Below the pieces are notes generated by a model. The model made no database searches and had not been told where the DNA came from. It was given only the letters and a program-made list of their open reading frames with translations. From Bacillota bacterium (GTDB taxonomy: Bacteria > Bacillota_I > Bacilli_A > Acholeplasmatales > Acholeplasmataceae): a stretch of 5,376 nucleotides of DNA. Below, piece after piece: positions 1 to 5,376 of the stretch. Positions within the stretch are counted from its first letter, which is position 1. Every line of letters begins with the position of its first letter. The translations under genes and the position numbers were made by a program. Where the stretch lies: NCBI GenBank assembly GCA_023458995.1, contig JAEWVV010000255.1, forward strand, positions 1 through 5,376, given 5' to 3'.

Positions 1-635
1 TGATTGATGTGACTGATGAACATTATCGTCTAGATATAGGTAAAGACTTAACAACATTACTCCCAAAGAAAGAAGCACTACCCAAAGATAATTTCCATGT
101 TGGCGATTATGTAAGAGTCTATGTTTCTGACGTTGAAATGAAAACAAAATGGCCAAAAGTATTCGTATCCCGCTCACATCCATCACTCATTATTCGTTTA
201 CTTGAAAGCTTTATTCCAGAAATTAAAGATGGAATTATTGAAGTCATGGGTATTTCTCGTGACCCAGGTGATCGTTCAAAGATTGGTGTTAAATCCAATG
301 ATCCAAAAGTCGATCCAATTGGAGCATGCGTTGGTGAAGGTGGTTCACGTATTCGTGAAATCGTTAAAGCACTATCGGATGAAAAGATTGACCTCTTCCG
401 TTGGAGCGATAACGAAAAAGAATTAATTGCTAACGCACTACAACCAGCAGAAGTAATTGCTGTTACACGTGTTAATCCAAAGGAAAAGAATGCACTTGCT
501 ATCGTTCCTGATAACCAATTGTCACTTGCAATTGGTAAACTTGGTCAAAATGTCAAACTTGCTGTTCAAGCATGTGGTTGGAGCATCGATATCAAGTCTG
601 AAACCATGGCACAGGGTGAAGGTATCCTGTACTAA
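1..635 (+). CDS. nusA: Transcription termination/antitermination factor NusA, C-terminal part (5' end outside window)
   Basis: NusA binds RNA polymerase and nascent RNA and modulates pausing, termination and antitermination. The reading frame is open to the left edge, so the real start and the N-terminal RNAP-binding domain lie upstream; the GTG at 9 is an internal Val codon. Counting that Val as residue 1, the end of the S1 domain is at about 31-64 (VRVYVSDVEMKTK, then VSRSHPSL). KH1 follows at about 70-135, with DPIGACVG and a GEGG loop at 109-112. KH2 is at about 140-197, with VPDNQLSLAIGKLGQN (GxxG loop GKLG at 176-179) and the end-motif GWSIDIKS. The protein stops about ten residues after KH2, with no acidic C-terminal extension, as is usual for compact Gram-positive NusA. 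The KH1 loop lacks the basic residue usual there (GPKG or GMRG). It heads the cluster, 16 nt before ylxR. Identification is secure; the symbol follows from domain order and neighbours. Confidence 0.97.
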   Translation, partial: IDVTDEHYRLDIGKDLTTLLPKKEALPKDNFHVGDYVRVYVSDVEMKTKWPKVFVSRSHPSLIIRLLESFIPEIKDGIIEVMGISRDPGDRSKIGVKSNDPKVDPIGACVGEGGSRIREIVKALSDEKIDLFRWSDNEKELIANALQPAEVIAVTRVNPKEKNALAIVPDNQLSLAIGKLGQNVKLAVQACGWSIDIKSETMAQGEGILY

Positions 636-637
636 TT

Positions 638-647
638 AAGGGGTGAT
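638..647 (+). promoter_or_regulatory. Shine-Dalgarno of ylxR (decides the start)
   Basis: AAGGGGTGAT is close to the AAGGAGGTGAT complement of the 16S rRNA 3' end, lacking one A. It lies 4-5 nt before the TTG at 652. The in-frame GTG at 643 falls inside this element and so cannot be the start it serves. Confidence 0.8.
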
Positions 648-651
648 AGAT

Positions 652-918
652 TTGAACAAAGAAAAAAAAGTGCCACTTAGAAGTTGTGTGGTTACCAAAG
701 AAGTTCTCCCTAAAAAATCTTTAGTTCGTATTGCAGCAACTAAAGAAGGGGTTGTATCGATTGATTTAAACGGGAAAGCACCAGGGCGTGGTGCATACCT
801 TAAACTATCGAAAGAAGTTATTGTCTTAGCGAAAAAGACAAAAGCACTCGATCGTAAACTTGAAGTGAAAGTTCCTGATGAAATTTATGAGGAACTGATG
901 AAACTAGCTCATGAATAA
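652..918 (+). CDS. ylxR: YlxR/RnpM family RNA-binding protein (DUF448)
   Basis: A small basic protein of 88 aa, the normal size for YlxR. Family hallmarks are PLRSCVVT (residues 8-15), PKKSLVRI (20-27) and the signature GRGAYL (45-50). The C-terminal helix DEIYEELMKL ends the fold. YlxR proteins are RNA-binding; the Bacillus subtilis homologue (RnpM) associates with RNase P RNA and modulates its activity, and has also been linked to gene-expression control. The same role here is inferred from family membership. The start is taken as TTG at 652 because a strong Shine-Dalgarno sits just before it and because family members begin with a short Lys-rich stretch before PLR. An in-frame GTG at 643 would add three residues but overlaps the Shine-Dalgarno. 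The 3' end overlaps ylxQ by 8 nt, suggesting translational coupling. Membership is clear; the start is likely. Confidence 0.93.
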   Translation: MNKEKKVPLRSCVVTKEVLPKKSLVRIAATKEGVVSIDLNGKAPGRGAYLKLSKEVIVLAKKTKALDRKLEVKVPDEIYEELMKLAHE

Positions 919-1201
919 TACACTTGGACTAGCAATGCGTGCAAGAAAAGTTGTTGTAGGAACAGATTCAACGATTTCATCCCTACGGATGGGGAAGTTA
1001 CATCTCATCTTTCTAGCAACAGATGCTTCTCATACAACGAAGAAAAAAGTTTATGATAAAGCAAAGTTTTACCAAGTCGAAGTCATTGAAGAATTAAATT
1101 CATTTGATATTTCGATGTCTTTAGGCAAAGACGACATCAAAGTGATTGGAATAACCGACAGGGGGTTTAGTCAATTATTGATGAGTCAGAGAAGGAAGTG
1201 A
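911..1201 (+). CDS. ylxQ: YlxQ, L7Ae/L30e-family K-turn RNA-binding protein
   Basis: A 96-aa single-domain L7Ae/L30e-fold protein, close to the roughly 100 aa of Firmicutes YlxQ. Visible family features are LGLAMRARKVVVG (5-17), ATDASHTTKKKV (36-47, the RNA-contacting region), KAKFYQVEVIE (50-60) and LGKDDIKVIGITDRGF (71-86). Bacterial YlxQ and YbxF are known to bind kink-turn RNA; the cellular target of YlxQ is not clearly established, and none is visible here. It starts at an ATG inside the last codons of ylxR (8-nt overlap). There is no well-placed Shine-Dalgarno: the nearest GAGGA (889-893) is 17 nt upstream. Translation is therefore probably coupled to termination of ylxR. The TGA stop lies inside the Shine-Dalgarno of infB. 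The C-terminus is a short basic tail (QRRK). Confidence 0.93.
   Translation: MNNTLGLAMRARKVVVGTDSTISSLRMGKLHLIFLATDASHTTKKKVYDKAKFYQVEVIEELNSFDISMSLGKDDIKVIGITDRGFSQLLMSQRRK
1192..1201 (+). promoter_or_regulatory. Shine-Dalgarno of infB, containing the ylxQ stop codon
   Basis: AAGGAAGTGA differs from AAGGAGGTGA at one position and ends 4 nt before the infB ATG at 1206. Its last three bases are the ylxQ TGA stop, so a terminating ylxQ ribosome sits on the infB initiation region. This fixes the infB start and suggests coupling. Confidence 0.8.
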
Positions 1202-1205
1202 TTTT

Positions 1206-3053
1206 ATGCCAGTAAACAAATTTAAAAAGAATATTACCAACAGAAAACCTGATTTCAAGAAACCACCGATGCTGCCACGTAAAGAGAATAACAAACCTCA
1301 AGGCGAAAAAATCTTAGTTTTCAAACCTGAAATGAATGTTGCTCAAGTCGCAGAAGGTCTGGGTTTATCAAATGCAGCCATGATTAAACGCTTAATGCAG
1401 CTTGGATTAATGGCTTCAGTCAATCAAGTGATTGACCGTGATACGATTGAACTGATTGCATTAGATGAAGGCTATAAAGTACAAGACGAAGTCATTACTG
1501 ACGTCACACGTTATGATGAAATGGAAATCATCGATGATCCAAAAGATATGGTGAAAAGACCACCAATCGTTACCGTTATGGGACACGTTGACCACGGTAA
1601 AACAACTTTACTTGATGCAATCCGTAAATCACGTGTTGTTGAAGGTGAAGCCGGTGGGATTACCCAACATATTGGTGCTTATCAAGTAACGCGTAATGGT
1701 GAATCTATTACATTTATTGACACCCCAGGACATGCTGCATTTACTGAAATGCGTGCAAGAGGTGCTAAGGTAACCGATATCGTTGTTTTAGTTGTTGCAG
1801 GAGACGATGGCGTTATGCCACAAACATTGGAAGCTCTAGATCATGCGAAAGCAGCTAAAGTACCCATTATCGTTGCTGTTAATAAAATGGATAAGCCACA
1901 AGCTAATCCAGACCGCGTCATGACTGAATTATCTGAAAAAGGATTAATTCCAGAAGCATGGGGTGGAAAAACACCTTATGTCATGGTTTCTGCATTAAGA
2001 AGAACTGGTATTGATGAATTACTTGATGTCATTCAATTAATCAGTGAAATTGATGAGTTTAAAGCTAATCCTAAACGTTTAGCCAAAGGAACAGTTATTG
2101 AAGCATCACTTGATAAAGGTAGAGGCCCAGTAGCAACCTTAATCGTTGAAACAGGTACACTCCATATTGGTGATTACATCGTTATCGGTAATACCTACGG
2201 TAAAGTAAGAACCATGACCGATGACTTAAAGAAACGCTATAATGAAGCGATTCCATCACAACCTATTGAAGTCACAGGTTTAAATGAAGTTCCTCAAGCA
2301 GGTGATATTTTCATGGCGTTTACCGATGAAAGAATCACACGTGACATTGCACTTGAACGTCAATCTCGTCAAAGAGAAACCGAATCGAAAACCATGAAGA
2401 AAGCTTCACTCGATAAGATGTTTGGTGAAATGGAATCAACTGAAAAAGAATTAAACATCATTATCAAAGGTGATGTTCAAGGATCCATTGAAGCCTTAAA
2501 GAACTTACTTGAAAAAATTGATGTTAACGGATTCCATGTTAACGTCGTCAGATCAAGCGTAGGTGCGATTACAGAAAACGACGTGACGTTAGCAAATGCA
2601 TCACATGCGATTGTTATCGGTTTTAACGTAAGACCTACAGCTGCAGTGAAAATTGAAGCTGACCAACAAGGTGTTGAAATTCGTTTATATAATATTATTT
2701 ACCGTGTTCAAGAAGATATTGAAGCTGCGCTTAAAGGTATGCTTGCACCAACATTTGAAGAAGTTGTTACAGGACAAGTAGAAGTTAGAGACATCTTCAA
2801 GATTTCTAAAATTGGGACGATTGCTGGATGTTATGTCACTGACGGTGTGATCAAAAGAGATGCACTCGTTAGAGTCATCAGAGATGGTATTGTCGTCTAT
2901 GAAGGAAAACTTGCTTCACTCAAACGGTTTAAAGATGATGTGAAAGAAGTTAAAAATGGTTATGAATGTGGTATTTCGATTGAAAAATACAATGATTTAA
3001 AAACCGGAGACATAATCGAAGCATCACAGATGAAGGAAGTTGAGGTAGATTAG
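1206..3053 (+). CDS. infB: Translation initiation factor IF-2
   Basis: IF-2 is the GTPase that brings fMet-tRNA to the 30S subunit P site and promotes 50S joining. At 615 aa it is short compared with B. subtilis (about 716) or E. coli (890), because the N-terminal extension is only a Lys-rich stretch of some 35 residues. An IF2_N helical module covers about 35-92. The G domain covers about 117-285 with every motif intact: G1 GHVDHGKT (126-133), G2 GGITQHIGA (150-158), G3 DTPGH (172-176), G4 NKMD (226-229) and G5 SAL (262-264). The domain II beta-barrel spans about 290-375, and domain III about 415-510 ([11 protein letters not shown] at 421-431). The C-terminal fMet-tRNA-binding domain spans about 520-612, with GCYVTDG (541-547), [11 protein letters not shown] (572-582) and GYECG (585-589). 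The ATG at 1206 has a good Shine-Dalgarno. The gene lies 4 nt after ylxQ and 1 nt before rbfA. Nothing suggests loss of function. Confidence 0.99.
   Translation: MPVNKFKKNITNRKPDFKKPPMLPRKENNKPQGEKILVFKPEMNVAQVAEGLGLSNAAMIKRLMQLGLMASVNQVIDRDTIELIALDEGYKVQDEVITDVTRYDEMEIIDDPKDMVKRPPIVTVMGHVDHGKTTLLDAIRKSRVVEGEAGGITQHIGAYQVTRNGESITFIDTPGHAAFTEMRARGAKVTDIVVLVVAGDDGVMPQTLEALDHAKAAKVPIIVAVNKMDKPQANPDRVMTELSEKGLIPEAWGGKTPYVMVSALRRTGIDELLDVIQLISEIDEFKANPKRLAKGTVIEASLDKGRGPVATLIVETGTLHIGDYIVIGNTYGKVRTMTDDLKKRYNEAIPSQPIEVTGLNEVPQAGDIFMAFTDERITRDIALERQSRQRETESKTMKKASLDKMFGEMESTEKELNIIIKGDVQGSIEALKNLLEKIDVNGFHVNVVRSSVGAITENDVTLANASHAIVIGFNVRPTAAVKIEADQQGVEIRLYNIIYRVQEDIEAALKGMLAPTFEEVVTGQVEVRDIFKISKIGTIAGCYVTDGVIKRDALVRVIRDGIVVYEGKLASLKRFKDDVKEVKNGYECGISIEKYNDLKTGDIIEASQMKEVEVD
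3042..3046 (+). promoter_or_regulatory. Shine-Dalgarno of rbfA inside the end of infB
   Basis: GAGGT lies 8 nt before the rbfA ATG at 3055, within the last codons of infB (Val-Glu-Val-Asp). The infB TAG stop (3051-3053) sits between it and the start, so the two reading frames are almost fused and probably translationally coupled. Confidence 0.65.
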
Positions 3054-3054
3054 T

Positions 3055-3396
3055 ATGTCAATCACAACTGATCGTCTTGCAAGTTTAATTCAGAGAGAAC
3101 TTGCACCGATTGTTAATGCTCAAGTTAAAGATAAAAGTTTTGGTTATATTAACTTAACAGAAGTTAAAGTAACGAAAGATTTATCATTTGCAAATATTTA
3201 TTACACGATTTTATCGGATGATCCCAAAGTTTTAGAACGTGCAAAAAATGCACTTGAAGAAGCAAAGGTAGCTATCCGTATGGATCTTGCTAAAAAGATT
3301 AAGAATACAAGAAAAATTCCTGATCTCGTCTTTAAGTACGATGAAGCGCTTGCCTATGGCAACCGCATCGATAAAATCCTTAAAACAATAAAGTAA
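3055..3396 (+). CDS. rbfA: 30S ribosome-binding factor RbfA
   Basis: RbfA is a small KH-fold protein that binds the immature 30S subunit and assists late 16S rRNA 5'-end maturation. At 113 aa it is the usual Gram-positive size. Family features: DRLASLIQREL at the N-terminus (6-16), the beta segment INLTEVKVTKDLSFANIYYT (32-51), the helix AKNALEEAKVAIRMDLAKKI (63-82), then RKIPDLVFKYDEAL (86-99) and GNRIDKIL (102-109), the typical end. The AxG kink that replaces the classical GxxG loop in this family reads AKV at 70-72, so the Gly is lost. The start codon follows the infB stop by 1 nt. ylxP, which stands between infB and rbfA in Bacillus, is absent. The UAA stop (3394-3396) is inside the terminator stem that ends the operon. 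Identification is secure. Confidence 0.96.
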   Translation: MSITTDRLASLIQRELAPIVNAQVKDKSFGYINLTEVKVTKDLSFANIYYTILSDDPKVLERAKNALEEAKVAIRMDLAKKIKNTRKIPDLVFKYDEALAYGNRIDKILKTIK

Positions 3397-3413
3397 CTTC
3401 GGTTACTTTTTTT
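3390..3413 (+). terminator. Rho-independent terminator of the nusA-rbfA operon
   Basis: AAAGTAAC (3390-3397) pairs with GTTACTTT (3402-3409) as an 8-bp stem around a TTCG loop. C3397 and G3402 close it as an exceptionally stable cUUCGg tetraloop. A run of T covers 3407-3413, partly shared with the stem. The stem is A/T-rich, with only two G-C pairs, so efficiency may be moderate. The rbfA stop codon lies inside the left arm. Confidence 0.85.
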
Positions 3414-3425
3414 GTCTAACCGAGA

Positions 3426-3434
3426 TGATATAAT
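3426..3434 (+). promoter_or_regulatory. Extended -10 promoter for priA
   Basis: TGATATAAT contains a perfect TATAAT (3429-3434) preceded by the TG of an extended -10 element (3426-3427). There is no good -35 hexamer at 16-18 bp spacing; that position is occupied by the terminator T-run (about 3405-3412). TTGTCT at 3412-3417 is only 11 bp from the -10, too close. Transcription is predicted to begin at about 3440-3442. The position between a terminator and the next start codon supports a real promoter. Confidence 0.75.
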
Positions 3435-3440
3435 AGGTAT

Positions 3441-3445
3441 GGTGA
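3441..3445 (+). promoter_or_regulatory. Shine-Dalgarno of priA (decides the start)
   Basis: GGTGA matches the 3' half of the consensus and lies 5 nt before the ATG at 3451. An in-frame ATG at 3439 overlaps it and has no usable site of its own; it also lies at or before the predicted transcription start. If the promoter call is right, this element sits at the very 5' end of the mRNA. Confidence 0.6.
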
Positions 3446-3450
3446 AGTCT

Positions 3451-5376
3451 ATGTTCGCAAGAATCGTGATTGATATTAAGCATGAAAAAGTTAATCAGCT
3501 CTACGATTATATCGTACCTCAAGCATTTGAGGCTTTTTTAAGTCGTGGAATGCGTGTGATCGTTCCTTTTGGTAACATGGAAAGATTAGGTTTTGTTGTA
3601 AGTCTTCATGAAGAATCCGATTCAGCGACCAAGGAAATCAAAGAGGTATTGGATAGTATCCCAACCATTAATGATGAACTCTTTCAGTTGATTGAAATCA
3701 TGTCAAAAGGAAGTCCTGAACTGATTTCAGCACTTTATCAAACCGTGATTCCACCAGAACTTTTAGTATCTTATCAAAAGGTAGCTAGAATCATTAATAC
3801 TGAAAAAATACCAGCTGATTTGAAAGTTCATTTTAGTAAACAAGGCATTTGGCGACTTAAAGTATCTGATCAAATCTATTATCCAAGATTAAAAAGACTT
3901 TATGATCAAGAGGCCTTATCGTTAGAAACTGAAATAAAAGAGAAAAAAACAGAACATAAAGTTAAATATTATACTTTCAATAAAGAACATCGCTATATAA
4001 AAGCAAGCACATATCAAGTTCTCGATGATATTCGTTTTGAAGATAAGTCATTTGAGAAAAAAGAATTACTCGATTTAGGATTAACTGATTCCATGATTAA
4101 AACACTTGTCAAACATCAGGTTTTCTTTGAGCGTGAAGTCGATCTTAAAAGAGAAATCAATCATTTATTTGATTTAGAGGATAAACTGGTAAAACTTACT
4201 GATGAACAAGCATATGCGGTTGATAGAGTATCTTCCACTACCAATCATCAAGTCTTCCTTTTAAAAGGAATTACTGGATCTGGAAAGACTGAAGTTTATT
4301 TAAATATTATCGAAAACATCCTAAAAAACAAAGGTAGAGTCTTAATTTTAGTTCCTGAAATCCAAACGATCCCTCAAATGGCTAAGCGTCTTAAGTCACG
4401 ATTTGATGATGTAGCTATCTATCATTCAGGCTTATCAAAGGGTGAACGTTATGATGAGTATCGATCAATTATTAAAGGTGATGCTAAGATTATCTTAGGT
4501 ACGAGAAGTGCAGTCTTCCTACCGATCAGTAACCTAAAACTGATCATTATGGATGAAGAACATGATGAATCCTATATCCAAAAAGAACCGGTCTATTATG
4601 ATGCTAAAGAACTCATTCTAGAACGTGCAAAAATGAAAGACATTCCCGTTCTTTTAGGTTCAGCTACACCATCTATTCAGACAATGTATTATGCTGAAAA
4701 GAATCAATACGAACTACTCGAACTTACAAAAAGACCCTTTAATTTAACACTTCCCAAACTATCACTTGTTGATATGAAACAAGAATTAAGGGATAAACAT
4801 TATTCCATTTTCTCAAGAGAACTTTTAGAAAAAATGGAACTTCGATTGAAAAAGAAAGAACAAACCATTCTCCTTTTAAACCGTAAAGGTTATGCACCAT
4901 TTGTGATGTGTAGATCTTGTGGCGATGTTCCTAAATGTCCGCATTGTGATGTTTCACTCGTTTTTTACAAAGACAAAAAAATCCTTAAATGCCCATACTG
5001 TGGTTTTGAACATGAATTTAGTTCAACCTGCGAAGTCTGCAAAGAACCTAAAGTTAAAGAGGTTGGTATTGGGATTGAATATGTGGAAGAACAATTAAAG
5101 AAAGTTTTACCTCAAGCTCGAGTTCTTCGTATGGATAAAGCCATGATGAAAACTAAAAATGCACATGAAATGATTTGGAATGACTTTAGAAATGAGGAAG
5201 CGGATATCTTAATTGGTACCCAAATGGTTTCTAAAGGTCTAGATTTTCCAAAAGTCACGTTAGTCGGGATCCTTCTTGCAGATATGCTTTATAAGATTCC
5301 TTCTTACCAAAGTGCAGAAAAAGCATTTATCTTAATGATGCAGATGGCCGGCCGCTCAGGAAGAGCACTTCAAGGT
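3451..5376 (+). CDS. priA: Primosomal protein N' PriA, replication-restart helicase (3' end outside window)
   Basis: PriA is a superfamily 2, 3'-to-5' DNA helicase that recognises stalled or repaired forks and starts reloading of the replicative helicase. 642 residues are present without a stop; full-length PriA is about 730-800, so the C-terminal domain is missing. Domains: N-terminal 3'-DNA-binding domain, 1 to about 105 (ARIVIDIK; GMRVIVPFG at 33-41; IPPELL at 100-105); winged-helix region about 110-240; helicase lobe 1 with Walker A GITGSGKT (273-280), motif Ia-like VPEIQTIPQ (301-309), DEEH (368-371) and GSATPS (403-408). Lobe 2 has GTQMVSKGLDF (589-599) and QMAGRSGR (631-638). The zinc-binding insertion keeps all eight cysteines (487, 490, 496, 499, 514, 517, 527, 530). 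Several family motifs deviate: the loop after DEEH, motif Ia, and GIGIE (539-543) for GxGTE. It has its own promoter, and in Bacillus it is not next to rbfA. Confidence 0.96.
   Translation, partial: MFARIVIDIKHEKVNQLYDYIVPQAFEAFLSRGMRVIVPFGNMERLGFVVSLHEESDSATKEIKEVLDSIPTINDELFQLIEIMSKGSPELISALYQTVIPPELLVSYQKVARIINTEKIPADLKVHFSKQGIWRLKVSDQIYYPRLKRLYDQEALSLETEIKEKKTEHKVKYYTFNKEHRYIKASTYQVLDDIRFEDKSFEKKELLDLGLTDSMIKTLVKHQVFFEREVDLKREINHLFDLEDKLVKLTDEQAYAVDRVSSTTNHQVFLLKGITGSGKTEVYLNIIENILKNKGRVLILVPEIQTIPQMAKRLKSRFDDVAIYHSGLSKGERYDEYRSIIKGDAKIILGTRSAVFLPISNLKLIIMDEEHDESYIQKEPVYYDAKELILERAKMKDIPVLLGSATPSIQTMYYAEKNQYELLELTKRPFNLTLPKLSLVDMKQELRDKHYSIFSRELLEKMELRLKKKEQTILLLNRKGYAPFVMCRSCGDVPKCPHCDVSLVFYKDKKILKCPYCGFEHEFSSTCEVCKEPKVKEVGIGIEYVEEQLKKVLPQARVLRMDKAMMKTKNAHEMIWNDFRNEEADILIGTQMVSKGLDFPKVTLVGILLADMLYKIPSYQSAEKAFILMMQMAGRSGRALQG

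Noticed and set aside
9..11. GTG at 9 as the start of a short NusA
   Set aside because: The frame is open upstream to the window edge (Ile-Asp before it), and the N-terminal and early S1 domains required for NusA are missing, so this is an internal Val in a truncated view of the gene.
202..639. Two short + strand open frames (202-426 and 457-639) inside nusA
   Set aside because: They lie in another frame of clearly conserved nusA KH-domain sequence, have no ribosome-binding site, and their translations resemble nothing recognisable.
2521..2546. Direct repeat of ATGTTAACG within infB
   Set aside because: Two 9-base copies fall on Asp-Val-Asn-Gly and His-Val-Asn-Val codons of IF-2 domain III. 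This is chance codon reuse in coding sequence, with no further structure.
3412..3417. TTGTCT as a -35 box for the priA promoter
   Set aside because: Only 11 bp separate it from TATAAT, far below the 16-18 bp needed; the extended -10 makes a -35 less necessary.
3439..3441. ATG at 3439 as the priA start (adds Met-Val-Lys-Ser)
   Set aside because: It overlaps the likely Shine-Dalgarno, has no usable site upstream, and lies at or before the predicted transcription start. PriA proteins typically begin a few residues before the conserved A-x-V/I-x-V/I-D, which fits the ATG at 3451.
5345..5356. GC-only palindrome GGCCGGCC, suspected cloning-vector linker or foreign DNA
   Set aside because: It encodes the conserved PriA helicase motif QMAGRSGR in frame, with family-like sequence on both sides. 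The G/C-rich codons are unusual for the region but explained by the Ala-Gly-Arg motif.
1..5376. Search for CRISPR arrays, transposons, tRNA/rRNA genes, riboswitches, toxin-antitoxin or defence genes, and minus-strand genes
   Set aside because: None was seen by reading. Nearly every base is within a conserved + strand gene, and the only sizeable intergenic gap is explained by terminator, promoter and ribosome-binding site.

Overview
This window is a stretch of low-G+C bacterial chromosome (roughly mid-30s percent G+C, judged by eye from a few lines). All recognisable genes are on the + strand. TGG encodes tryptophan and TGA is used as a real stop (end of ylxQ), so the genetic code is standard. 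Recoded mycoplasmas and spiroplasmas are therefore excluded. Gene content and protein style suggest a Firmicutes relative with trimmed information-processing genes, most likely a standard-code mollicute such as an Acholeplasma-type organism. That placement is an inference: it rests on a NusA ending right after KH2, a short IF2 N-terminus, no ylxP between infB and rbfA, and fast-evolving RNA-binding and helicase motifs.

Layout: positions 1-635 hold the C-terminal part of nusA (transcription elongation/termination factor). Then come ylxR (652-918), ylxQ (911-1201), infB (1206-3053) and rbfA (3055-3396). Spacings are 16 nt, an 8-nt overlap, 4 nt and 1 nt, which is the pattern of one polycistronic mRNA. 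A hairpin with a UUCG loop and a T-run (3390-3413) closes this operon and overlaps the rbfA stop codon. An extended -10 promoter (3426-3434) follows at once and drives priA, which starts at 3451 and runs off the right edge at 5376 with its helicase core nearly complete.

How the genes work together: the first five form the classic nusA-infB cluster, linking transcription elongation, RNase P/RNA-binding accessory proteins, translation initiation and 30S subunit maturation. priA, the replication-restart helicase, is a separate transcription unit. No gene-free stretch reaches 300 bases; the longest gap is the 54-nt rbfA-priA intergenic region, which is fully used by terminator, promoter and ribosome-binding site.

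I found no undescribed system. The window is an ordinary housekeeping region. The points worth a second look are sequence deviations at normally conserved sites (NusA KH1 loop, RbfA AxG kink, several PriA motifs), the very compact rbfA-priA junction, and the abbreviated operon order.
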